Positions 24,999-33,114 of a stretch of 34,252 nt of DNA are shown here, one piece after another. The DNA comes from an uncultured Balneolaceae bacterium (GTDB taxonomy: Bacteria; Bacteroidota; Rhodothermia; Balneolales; Balneolaceae), in NCBI GenBank assembly GCA_913057825.1, contig CAJXOW010000038.1, positions 1-34,252 on the forward strand. Direction: 5' to 3'. Made by a program: the position numbers and the translations under genes. Under the pieces are notes generated by a model. The model did no database searches and was not told the DNA's origin. It saw only the letters and a list, made by a program, of their open reading frames with translations. How positions within the stretch are numbered: the stretch's first letter is position 1; each line of letters opens with the position of its first letter.

Positions 24999-26630
24999 AT
25001 GGTAACCGATCAGGTCAATCAGCAAAAAGCAACTCTTATTCACAATGTTCGGGGATATACTTATTGTTCGGGTTCTTTGGAAAGGTTTAAAGCACTAGCG
25101 ATTGCCGGGGATCGAGTGTTGGAAACGGCAGATAATGCTGAAGATTTAAAGCGCCAATACAATATAGAAAAGACTATCGATGGAGAAGGAAATTGTCTGC
25201 TGCCCGGCCTGATCGATGCACACGGACATATAACGGAGCTTGGCTATAATCGCTTGAATGTCGATTTGTCGGATACAGAATCGGTAAGGGAAATTCAGCA
25301 GCGCCTGGAATCTTACGCCAATGATTATCCCGATCACGAGTGGATAGAGGGTTTCGGTTGGGACCAGTCTCGATGGGATGAGGATCGTTTCCCGACGGCA
25401 GCTATGTTGGACCAGATAGTGCCGGATCGTCCCGTATGGTTGGTGCGCAAGGACAGTCATGCCGGTTGGGCTAATAGTGAAGCGATGCGACGCAGTCGCA
25501 TCGCTTCAACTGCGACGGCTCCCGAGGGAGGGGCTATTAAACGGGATGCTGAAGGAGATCCAACGGGAATATTTGTGGATGAGGCGATGGATTTAGTACA
25601 GAAAAATATTCCGGAGAACAGTCGGGACAGGGACCGGGAAGCCTTACAGGAAGCCTTGCGGCTTTTTCGGTCGTTGGGTCTGACCAGTGTCCACGAGGCC
25701 TGTATGAATCCCCGGAGCTATAATTTATTTCGTAATGCAGCTGATAACGGTGAGCTCAAAACTCGAATTTATGCGATGATAAACGGGAGGAGTGAATTTT
25801 ACGAACGTTGGCTGGAACAGGGTCCGTCCGAAGAGACGTATGATGATTTTCTCACGGTGGGGAGTATCAAATTTTTTGCCGATGGAGCCATCGGAAGTCG
25901 CGGTGCAGCGCTGCTGGAACCTTATGAGGATGATCCGACCAACAAGGGAATTTTGTTTTATGATGTTGATAAACTGGCCGGGGCGATCAAAAAAGCGAGC
26001 GAGTGCGGATTCCAGGTAAATATTCATGCGATTGGCGATCGAGCGAACCGAACGGTTATTGATGCGCACGAAAAAATTTACTCGGGAAAATCCCGTTCCC
26101 TTCGTCACCGGATTGAGCATGTTCAGATTATAGACCCCGACGATATACCACGGATGCGCGATTTGAATCTGGTTGCATCTATTCAGCCGGCACATGCCAT
26201 GGGAGATATGGGGATGGTGGAACGGAGAATTGGCAAATCCAGGATGAAAGGTGCATATGCCTGGCGGAGCTTCCTGGATGAACAAGTAGCCGTGGCTGCG
26301 GGATCGGATTTTCCCATAGAAACTCCCGATCCTTTCTACGGTATGTTTACGGCTGTACAACGACGGGACAGACAAGGTAATCCGCCGGCCGGCTGGTATG
26401 CCGGTCATAGTATGAGCACAGAAGAAGCTTTTTATGCTTTCACAATGGGAGCAGCCTACGCAGCCCACCAGGAGAAGATATTGGGTTCGCTCGAGCCGGG
26501 CAAGAAAGCTGATTTTATAATGGTCGATCGGGACCTTTTTTCAGTGGAACCAGCAGAATGGTTGCAGACTAATGTGCTGCAGACATGGGTAAACGGAGAA
26601 AAAGTGTATGCAATTGATAAGTGGGGCTAA
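24999..26630 (+). CDS. YtcJ-like amidohydrolase
   Basis: This 543-residue metal-dependent hydrolase belongs to the YtcJ/COG1574 branch of the amidohydrolase superfamily. The N-terminal beta-sandwich (about 1-65) precedes the TIM barrel. Visible motifs are LLPGLIDAHGHITELG with the HxH metal ligands His75/His77, SIKFFADGAIGSRGA, NIHAIGDRANRTVIDA with the next His, RIEHVQ, and AAGSDFPIETPDP with the late Asp. The C-terminal LEPGKKADFIMVDRDLF is typical of the family. The likely reaction is hydrolysis of an amide or ester; the substrate is unknown. An ATG at 24999 is preferred to a TTG two codons upstream. Confidence 0.93.
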   Translation: MVTDQVNQQKATLIHNVRGYTYCSGSLERFKALAIAGDRVLETADNAEDLKRQYNIEKTIDGEGNCLLPGLIDAHGHITELGYNRLNVDLSDTESVREIQQRLESYANDYPDHEWIEGFGWDQSRWDEDRFPTAAMLDQIVPDRPVWLVRKDSHAGWANSEAMRRSRIASTATAPEGGAIKRDAEGDPTGIFVDEAMDLVQKNIPENSRDRDREALQEALRLFRSLGLTSVHEACMNPRSYNLFRNAADNGELKTRIYAMINGRSEFYERWLEQGPSEETYDDFLTVGSIKFFADGAIGSRGAALLEPYEDDPTNKGILFYDVDKLAGAIKKASECGFQVNIHAIGDRANRTVIDAHEKIYSGKSRSLRHRIEHVQIIDPDDIPRMRDLNLVASIQPAHAMGDMGMVERRIGKSRMKGAYAWRSFLDEQVAVAAGSDFPIETPDPFYGMFTAVQRRDRQGNPPAGWYAGHSMSTEEAFYAFTMGAAYAAHQEKILGSLEPGKKADFIMVDRDLFSVEPAEWLQTNVLQTWVNGEKVYAIDKWG

Positions 26631-27123
26631 ACGTTGCCAAGTAGAGTTTGCAACCCGAAACTACCGGCTTATTTAACCTTTTCTTGTTGTTGGATTACTA
26701 AATACACTTTTTCTCACTTTTTTAGGAAAGATAGATTGGTTAATAAACGGTATATTGCATCGATAGAGGTCTTTGAAAAACCGGCCGGCGGTTCCGAAGC
26801 ATTAAAATTTTCTGGGTATAAGCCTGAAATAACTATTGAAGTTTTTATGGCAATCAGGTGTTAGCTGTCAATAAACGAAGAAAAGTTTCCGGGCAAGGAA
26901 CCGCCGCCCGGTTTTTCAAAGACTTCTGATAAATAGGTGAAGTTTTTATTTGATTTTTTTCGGTGAGATATTTTATTAATCAGGTGTTTTATGCCTGAAA
27001 TTGTTGATGTTATAGGAAACTATGGTAAAAATCCTTATTTTCCGCTCCATGTAGAGCAAGCGGGTGCGCGGGTGCAGGGATTTATGTAATTTTTAGCTAA
27101 CGACAAATTTCTAATCTAAAGAT
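26631..27123. other. Intergenic region before the envelope gene cluster
   Basis: This 493-bp gap contains the third inverted-repeat element (26765-26927). The remainder is AT-rich: 134 bp before the element and about 196 bp after it. A 76-codon plus-strand frame at 26634-26864 runs through the element and resembles no known protein. The promoter for the downstream run of genes should be in 26928-27123; no clear promoter was assigned. Confidence 0.45.
26765..26927. repeat. Long inverted-repeat element, copy 3 (divergent centre)
   Basis: Arms lie at 26765-26795 and 26897-26927 around a 101-nt centre. Pairing is near-perfect: one internal C/C mismatch (CCGGCCGG in the left arm against CCGCCCGG in the right) and one G-U-compatible pair in the outer GAGGTC/GACTTC. 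The variable arm core is AAAAACC (26776-26782) / GGTTTTT (26910-26916), a third self-consistent version. The outer edges of the centre (GAAGCAT near the left arm, ACGAAGAAAAGT and GCAAGGAACC near the right) match the other copies. The middle 60 nt is different, and the copy 1/2 inner stem is absent. Confidence 0.85.
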
Positions 27124-29175
27124 ATGAGCCGTAACGGGTACAATTCACGATTAAAAAACATGCGTAATCAAATCAGTTTATTATCAATTATCGTTCTAAG
27201 CGTTTCTCTTATTTCACCGTCGCTGGCTCAACAATCGTCCGATGGTACCCTCCAAAAAGACCCCCTCGGATCTCATATGCTTCCCTATGATAACCCGATG
27301 AAGCTGGAGCTTTTAGAGAACGACCCTGCTCCGGCAACCGCTGATACCCTCGTGAGTCGGGTTAACCTGGACCGGCATGAAAAAGAGACGATGCAGCGCA
27401 TGTCTCAAATTTATCAGCTGCTCAAGAATACCATTGATGCCCAGGTGCAAAACAATTCGCTTCGTGCAGAGAATAATTTGAATGAAGCGTTTACCGCTTT
27501 GCAAGATTTGATTGATGAGTATCCCAAGGTGCAGAATACACGACGATTTAATGAACTTTATCGCTCCCTGATGAATGAATATCGGGAATTTTACGGGATA
27601 ACGGAGCCGGTTGATGAAGTACAGGGAGAGATTTTTGCTATTCGCGAGGAAATGTTTGAAGAAAGCGGGGATCTGTCACCCGAAAATTATTCTCTGCCCT
27701 CTAACCTGGACTTGAAAAAGACGGAAGTTCCCTTGATTCACAATCGCCAGGTAAACCGGCATTTGATTTATTTCACGATGAAGCGCCCCGAAGTGATGAG
27801 CCGGTGGCTTGAGCGATCGGAAAAGTATTTTCCCATGATGCGGGAGATCTTTAAAGAAGTGGGCACTCCGGTGGAATTGATCCATCTCTCGATGATCGAA
27901 AGCGGATTGGTAGCTGATGCCTATAGTCCTGCCTCTGCTGTTGGCATGTGGCAGTTTATAAGAGCAACGGGCTCGATGTATGGGCTCGAGGTGAACTGGT
28001 GGATCGATGAGCGGCGAGATCCTGTAAAAGCGACCCGGGCTGCGGCGCGTCATCTGAAAGATTTGCATGATATCTGGAATGATTGGCACCTGGCGATGGC
28101 AAATTACAATGTGAGTCCGCGACGACTCAAACAGGCTATCCGGGCCGGAGGCGGTGAACAAAACTACTGGTCGGCATACGATTATCTGCCGCGGGAAACC
28201 AAGGGATATATTCCGGCTTTTATTGCGGCTACTATGATTGCGCAGAATCCGAAAGCATTCGGGTTCAAAAAAGATTATGAGGCGGATCCCTATAGTTACG
28301 ATGTAGTGGAAGTGGCCGGCTTGATGCCCATGGACGCGCTGGCAGAAGCCGCGAATATAAGTGAAGATAAACTCCGGGATTACAATCCCGAGTTATTGCG
28401 ATGGGCAACGCCCCCGGGTTCCAAGTACCCATTAAAAATACCGAGCGGCAAAAAAGAAGAATTTCTTGAAAATTATAAGGATATTCCCAAGGATAAAAAG
28501 CAGAACCAAATTACCATGCACCGCGTAAGCCAGGGGGAAACGCTTGGCGAAATAGCCAACCAGTATGGTACCACGGTCCGCGGCTTATATGAAACCAACA
28601 AAAACTTGTCAAGTACGATATATCCGGGTCAACGCATAGCTGTCCCGCTTCCGGCAGGCAGTGATGCGAAGTTGGATGCAGATCGACCGACGCATCAGCC
28701 GCGCGGTAATAATCAGGCGGCCCGTAATTCAAGACGAGAAGTACCCGAAGGAAAGGGAAAGTTGACTTATAAGGTTAAAAGTAATGATACCATCGGGCAC
28801 ATTGCCGAATGGTTTGATACGCATGCCTGGAAAATCAGATCCTGGAATAATACCAGCAACTTAATTCATGTCGGAGACCGGCTGGTGATATATGTGCCGA
28901 AAGGCAAGCTCGATTTCTACAGCCGCATCAATGAACTTTCATTTAGCGAGAAACAGGAAATCGAACGTAAACAACGCAACGGAGTGGACGTCACTGAGCA
29001 GCAATTTGCCTCGGCTGATGGTAGTGGGGGAACCGTTAATTATACGGTTCGGCCAAACGATACACTCTCTGAAATTGCAAGTTCCTTCAATGTATCCGTT
29101 CGCCAGATTCAGCAATGGAACAACTTGAGAGGGTCTCGCATATACGTAGGACAAACGCTGACGATACGCAGGTAA
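27124..29175 (+). CDS. Membrane-bound lytic transglycosylase (MltD-type) with three LysM domains
   Basis: This 683-residue exported enzyme cleaves peptidoglycan glycan strands to 1,6-anhydro ends. A signal peptide is visible (hydrophobic stretch about 17-34, then SLAQQ). A helical linker follows, then the SLT domain (about 245-375) with the catalytic Glu259 in SMIESGL, and SPASAVGMWQF, MANYN and YIPAFIAA motifs. Three LysM domains at about 464-508, 547-592 and 639-682 bind glycan. The signal lacks an evident lipobox Cys, so it is probably secreted and not lipidated. A second ATG 12 codons in (27160) could be the true start. The S41 gene follows after 12 bp. Confidence 0.94.
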   Translation: MSRNGYNSRLKNMRNQISLLSIIVLSVSLISPSLAQQSSDGTLQKDPLGSHMLPYDNPMKLELLENDPAPATADTLVSRVNLDRHEKETMQRMSQIYQLLKNTIDAQVQNNSLRAENNLNEAFTALQDLIDEYPKVQNTRRFNELYRSLMNEYREFYGITEPVDEVQGEIFAIREEMFEESGDLSPENYSLPSNLDLKKTEVPLIHNRQVNRHLIYFTMKRPEVMSRWLERSEKYFPMMREIFKEVGTPVELIHLSMIESGLVADAYSPASAVGMWQFIRATGSMYGLEVNWWIDERRDPVKATRAAARHLKDLHDIWNDWHLAMANYNVSPRRLKQAIRAGGGEQNYWSAYDYLPRETKGYIPAFIAATMIAQNPKAFGFKKDYEADPYSYDVVEVAGLMPMDALAEAANISEDKLRDYNPELLRWATPPGSKYPLKIPSGKKEEFLENYKDIPKDKKQNQITMHRVSQGETLGEIANQYGTTVRGLYETNKNLSSTIYPGQRIAVPLPAGSDAKLDADRPTHQPRGNNQAARNSRREVPEGKGKLTYKVKSNDTIGHIAEWFDTHAWKIRSWNNTSNLIHVGDRLVIYVPKGKLDFYSRINELSFSEKQEIERKQRNGVDVTEQQFASADGSGGTVNYTVRPNDTLSEIASSFNVSVRQIQQWNNLRGSRIYVGQTLTIRR

Positions 29176-29187
29176 AAAAGTTTTTTC

Positions 29188-30837
29188 ATGAGTAATAAAA
29201 TTAAATACCGTTTTCTGGCCGTTTTGATTGGGGTCGGCGTATTGGTTGCCGGCTTTACCCGTTATTCGGATGTCTATTTCAAGATTAAGAAGAACTTTGC
29301 CATCTTCAGTGAAGCTTATGAACAGGTGGTACTTCGCTATGTCGATCGGGTCGAGCCCGACAAACTACTGGATACGGCTCTCTCGGCTATGTTGGATTCC
29401 CTGGATCCCTATACCATGATTATCGATCAATCCAAGAGCCAGAAGTTGGATGTTATGACTTCCGGCCGCTATGGAGGGGTGGGACTCGAAGTAGGAGTAA
29501 AGGGGGATAAGATCGTTGTAATTGCTCCAATAGAAGGATATTCGGCTCACAGGCAAGGTATTAAGCCGGGGGATGTCATCGTCTCCGTTAATGAAATATC
29601 CACGGATAAACTGAAGCCCGAAGAGATTCAGAATATAATGCGGGGAGATCCCGGCAGTTCGGTTACGATGACGATTAAGAGATACGGTTTGGAAGAACCG
29701 TTGAGCTTTGAGCTGAAGCGAGAGTATGTAGAGGTCCATAATGTGGCGTACGCCGGACTCATTGGACCCGATCAAGCCATGGGATATCTTCTTTTAAACC
29801 GATTTTCAAAAAATACGGCATCTGAAGTTCGGGAAGCCATACGCTCTTTTCAGTCCCAAAAAGAACTGGAAGGGTTAATCCTTGACCTTAGAAACAACCC
29901 GGGTGGCTTGCTGGGAGAAGCGGTAAAAACCGTCGATAAGTTTATAAAACCCGGTATTAAAGTCGTCGAAACCAAAGGCAGGGTCAAGGAACAAAATCAC
30001 GTGTATCGATCGGAGGAGCCAGCCATATACAAGAATTTGCCCTTGGTAGTACTGCAAAATGGAGGAAGTGCCAGTGCATCCGAGGTGGTTGCAGGTGCAT
30101 TGCAGGATTTGGATCGTGCGGTAATAATAGGTCAACAGAGCTTTGGCAAGGGGCTCGTGCAGGTGGTCCGACCCCTGCCGTACGATATGGCTTTGAAAAT
30201 GACAACTTCCAAATACTATACTCCAAGCGGTCGAAGCATTCAGTCGATCACCTATACCCATCAAGATACCAACTATACAAAACCGGACTCGGCAAAGAAA
30301 GCCTTTAAAACACGGGCCGGTCGAACGGTTTATGACAGTGAAGGTATTATCCCGGATGTCCAACTTGATGATAAACAGCAAAGCAGACTGGAAGTGGCCC
30401 TGCAACAGAATAGCCACTACTTCTTTTTTGCCAATCAATATGCCTCCAAATATGATACATTGAGCATGAGCCGGGTATCGGATTCACTGTATCAAGCCTT
30501 CAGAGAATATCTTGATGGAAAAGACTTCCAATTCAAGACACGGACCGAAAAAGAATATCAGGAATTCAGGGAGCAATTTGTGTCGGATACATCCGATAAT
30601 CCAGCTCGTTCCGCCTTGCAAAAGTTAGACCGGCAAATTGAATTGCAGAAGCAGCAAATGTTCCAACAGCACCGATCGTCCATAGAAGAGGACCTGTATC
30701 TCGAACTGGTAACTCGATTTCAAGGAAAAAATGGGCGAATTCGGGAGGCAATTCGTACTGACCACTTTGTACAGAACGCCATCCAATTATTGGAAGATCC
30801 GGATAGATATCATTCGATTCTGTCAGTAAAGCAGTAA
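29188..30837 (+). CDS. S41 family carboxy-terminal processing peptidase
   Basis: This 549-residue CtpA/Prc-type serine protease has a single N-terminal membrane helix (about 9-25), a helical arm, a PDZ domain (about 95-180, with YGGVGLEVG and IKPGDVIVSVN), and the tail-specific protease core. The catalytic Ser/Lys dyad is Ser296 in GGSASASE and Lys321 in SFGKGLVQ, in the spacing of 25 residues seen in CtpB-type enzymes. Such proteases cleave exported proteins from their C-termini, including peptidoglycan hydrolases, so the LysM transglycosylase encoded 12 bp upstream is a natural candidate substrate or partner (inference). Confidence 0.94.
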   Translation: MSNKIKYRFLAVLIGVGVLVAGFTRYSDVYFKIKKNFAIFSEAYEQVVLRYVDRVEPDKLLDTALSAMLDSLDPYTMIIDQSKSQKLDVMTSGRYGGVGLEVGVKGDKIVVIAPIEGYSAHRQGIKPGDVIVSVNEISTDKLKPEEIQNIMRGDPGSSVTMTIKRYGLEEPLSFELKREYVEVHNVAYAGLIGPDQAMGYLLLNRFSKNTASEVREAIRSFQSQKELEGLILDLRNNPGGLLGEAVKTVDKFIKPGIKVVETKGRVKEQNHVYRSEEPAIYKNLPLVVLQNGGSASASEVVAGALQDLDRAVIIGQQSFGKGLVQVVRPLPYDMALKMTTSKYYTPSGRSIQSITYTHQDTNYTKPDSAKKAFKTRAGRTVYDSEGIIPDVQLDDKQQSRLEVALQQNSHYFFFANQYASKYDTLSMSRVSDSLYQAFREYLDGKDFQFKTRTEKEYQEFREQFVSDTSDNPARSALQKLDRQIELQKQQMFQQHRSSIEEDLYLELVTRFQGKNGRIREAIRTDHFVQNAIQLLEDPDRYHSILSVKQ

Positions 30838-30839
30838 TT

Positions 30840-31682
30840 GTGGGTAAAACAGATCTACATATACACTCTACTGCCTCAGACGGGCAGTATACCCCTTCCG
30901 AAGTGGTACGGTTGGCTAAAGAGAGGAATCTGGATATCATTGCACTTACCGACCATGACACCTTTAGTGGCTTTATGGAAGCTTACGAAAAAGGCGTTGA
31001 AGAAGGAGTCGAGGTGCTTTCCGGTATGGAAATTACTGCAGATTACGGGGGGCGAGAATCCCACTTGTTAGCGTATTGTTTTGACATTGAGGCTGACAGC
31101 ATCAAGGATTTGCAACGTCGTCACTGCTTGGCGCGGTTGGATCGGGCCAAGCAAATTGTTGACACACTGCAAAAATGGGGCTTTGATCTGGATATTGAGG
31201 AAGTTAAAGCGGAAGCCCGGGGCTTGAATATAGCACGTCCTCACATCGCCACCGTACTTGTGCGAAAAGGATATGTGGCTAATCACAGGGAAGCCTTTAT
31301 GCGTTATCTTAAAGATCAAATGCTGCAGCATATAGAAAGTGGGTACGATGACTATAAAAACGTTATTCAATGTGTTAGGGAGGCAGGGGGAGTAACGGTG
31401 ATCGCACATCCGGGATTGTCGTATACATTATTTGATCTGGAGCGATTTGTTGAAGCGGGCATCGACGGAATAGAATTTATTCACCCGAGCCACAATTATA
31501 AATTGCAAAAACGATATGAGAAGTGGGCTGAAGAAAATCAATTATTGGTTACCGGTGGAAGCGACTTTCATGGAAGTAATAACAATCACATGCAAAATTT
31601 TGGTATATTGGCTGTCAATAATGAATTGGCGCATCGCGTTAAAAGACTGTCAAGGCAAAGGAAGCAGCTTTCTTCTTCCTGA
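30840..31682 (+). CDS. PHP-domain phosphoesterase (YciV/TrpH-like)
   Basis: This 280-residue PHP-family metal-dependent phosphoesterase resembles the YciV/RNase AM group, which degrades 3',5'-bisphosphonucleotides and short 5'-phosphorylated RNA. Metal-binding motifs are visible: TDLHIHSTASDG (His7, His9), ALTDHDTFSG, GMEITADYGGRESHLLAY, VIAHPG and GGSDFHG. The start is GTG at 30840, two bases after the S41 stop, because the conserved motif begins at residue 4. The tight spacing implies co-transcription with the protease. The nucleic-acid substrate is family inference. Confidence 0.88.
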   Translation: MGKTDLHIHSTASDGQYTPSEVVRLAKERNLDIIALTDHDTFSGFMEAYEKGVEEGVEVLSGMEITADYGGRESHLLAYCFDIEADSIKDLQRRHCLARLDRAKQIVDTLQKWGFDLDIEEVKAEARGLNIARPHIATVLVRKGYVANHREAFMRYLKDQMLQHIESGYDDYKNVIQCVREAGGVTVIAHPGLSYTLFDLERFVEAGIDGIEFIHPSHNYKLQKRYEKWAEENQLLVTGGSDFHGSNNNHMQNFGILAVNNELAHRVKRLSRQRKQLSSS

Positions 31683-31724
31683 ACATTGAATTGGAAAACG
31701 AGCAAGGCATTAAATCATTGAACT

Positions 31725-32207
31725 ATGGATCATACAGAATTGCAGGGATCGTTTGATCAAAACTTACAAGATTATAAAATCGGTATTGTAATATCCCGCT
31801 GGAATTCCTTTGTTACGGATCAGCTTTACAAAGGAGCCCTGCAAGCGCTTGAACAACAGGGTTTGTCGGGTGATCAGATAACGGCAGCTTACTGTCCGGG
31901 GTCTTATGAAATTCCATTTGTTGCCAGAAAACTTGTGGAGAAAAACAAAATAGATGGTGTGATTACCCTTGGAGTTGTAATCCGCGGCGAAACTCCTCAC
32001 TTTGACTATGTGTGTCGAACCGTCAATGACGGTGTCGCCTGGCTGAATCGCAAGTACGATAAGCCGGTTGCTTTTGGTGTACTTACGACAGATACGGTTC
32101 AGCAGGCCTTGGAACGCGCAGGTATTAAAGCGGGGAATAAAGGAGGCGAAGCAGCGTTAGCGTTGTTGGAGATGCTGTCTGTTGTTGACAAGATTGAGCG
32201 CCATTGA
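31725..32207 (+). CDS. ribH: 6,7-dimethyl-8-ribityllumazine synthase
   Basis: This 160-residue enzyme is the penultimate step of riboflavin synthesis, joining 5-amino-6-ribitylaminouracil with 3,4-dihydroxy-2-butanone 4-phosphate, and normally assembles as a pentamer or 60-mer. Motifs: SRWNSFVTDQLYKGA, PGSYEIPFVA, VVIRGETPHFDYV with catalytic His92, and FGVLTTDT. The length and motifs are standard. It lies 42 bp after the PHP gene. No other riboflavin gene and no FMN riboswitch is seen nearby, so it is separated from the rest of its pathway. Confidence 0.96.
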   Translation: MDHTELQGSFDQNLQDYKIGIVISRWNSFVTDQLYKGALQALEQQGLSGDQITAAYCPGSYEIPFVARKLVEKNKIDGVITLGVVIRGETPHFDYVCRTVNDGVAWLNRKYDKPVAFGVLTTDTVQQALERAGIKAGNKGGEAALALLEMLSVVDKIERH

Positions 32208-32277
32208 TTCTCCACTTGAATCTACGCGCTTTAAGCTCTAATATATCAAGCTTTAATCAATATTTAATACGGGTCTC

Positions 32278-33105
32278 TTGAATTCTTACTCACTAACAAA
32301 TAATGATCAGTCCCGCGAAGATCGGGACAAGCAGCAAAAGCTTGCTGAAACAGGTAAATTGCCCCGGCATATTGCCATTATTATGGATGGCAATGGTCGT
32401 TGGGCCAGGCAACGTGGACATGTGAGGGCCAAAGGTCATAAAGTGGGTGTTGAGTCGGTACGGGATATTACAGAAGCATGTGCCCAGATGGGGGTTGAAT
32501 ACCTGACGTTGTATACCTTTTCGACCGAGAACTGGGAACGCCCCTCGAGGGAAATCGATGCCCTGATGAAACTTTTGGTGAGCACCCTGCGCAAAGAAGC
32601 TCGCAAGCTGAATGAAAACGATATACAGTTGGAATCCATCGGTCAAACCGATAGATTCCCGGATGTTTGCTGCAATGAGCTTAGAGAAGCTAAGGAGTTG
32701 ACCAAAGATAATGATCGCATGCAGCTCTGCCTGGCGCTCAGTTATTCCGGTCGCTGGGATATAACACAGGCAGCTCGGCAAATTGCTTATGAAGTAAAAA
32801 AAGGCAACCTGGAGCCTGATGAGATTGATGAAAAGTTAATTTCAAATTACCTTTCCACCGCTGGAAAGCCGGACCCGGATCTGATTGTCCGTACCGGTGG
32901 GGAATTCAGGATCAGCAATTATCTACTGTGGCAAATAGCTTACTCCGAATGGTATATAACGGAGACGTTGTGGCCGGATTTTCGCCGGGACAACCTTTAT
33001 GAGGCTATCCGTTGGTTTCAGCAGCGGGACCGCCGCTTTGGTAAATTATCAGAGCAAACCGATGATGAGTCGGATGAATCGTGGCTTAAGAAAGCATTTT
33101 CATAA
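32278..33105 (+). CDS. uppS: Isoprenyl transferase (undecaprenyl diphosphate synthase)
   Basis: This 275-residue cis-prenyltransferase makes the C55 lipid carrier for peptidoglycan and O-antigen. The signature HIAIIMDGNGRWARQRG contains the catalytic Asp37, followed by GHKVGVESVRDI, YLTLYTFSTENWERP and the C-terminal DLIVRTGGEFRISNYLLWQIAYSEWY. The start is probably TTG at 32278, giving a polar N-terminal extension of about 28 residues; no ATG lies between it and the conserved core. BamA follows 9 bp later, a common pairing in this part of the tree. Confidence 0.95.
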   Translation: MNSYSLTNNDQSREDRDKQQKLAETGKLPRHIAIIMDGNGRWARQRGHVRAKGHKVGVESVRDITEACAQMGVEYLTLYTFSTENWERPSREIDALMKLLVSTLRKEARKLNENDIQLESIGQTDRFPDVCCNELREAKELTKDNDRMQLCLALSYSGRWDITQAARQIAYEVKKGNLEPDEIDEKLISNYLSTAGKPDPDLIVRTGGEFRISNYLLWQIAYSEWYITETLWPDFRRDNLYEAIRWFQQRDRRFGKLSEQTDDESDESWLKKAFS

Positions 33106-33114
33106 AAAGTTTTT

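Noticed and set aside
26634..26864. A 76-codon frame just after the amidohydrolase.
   Set aside because: Half of it is the left arm and centre of repeat copy 3; no start context or homology supports it.
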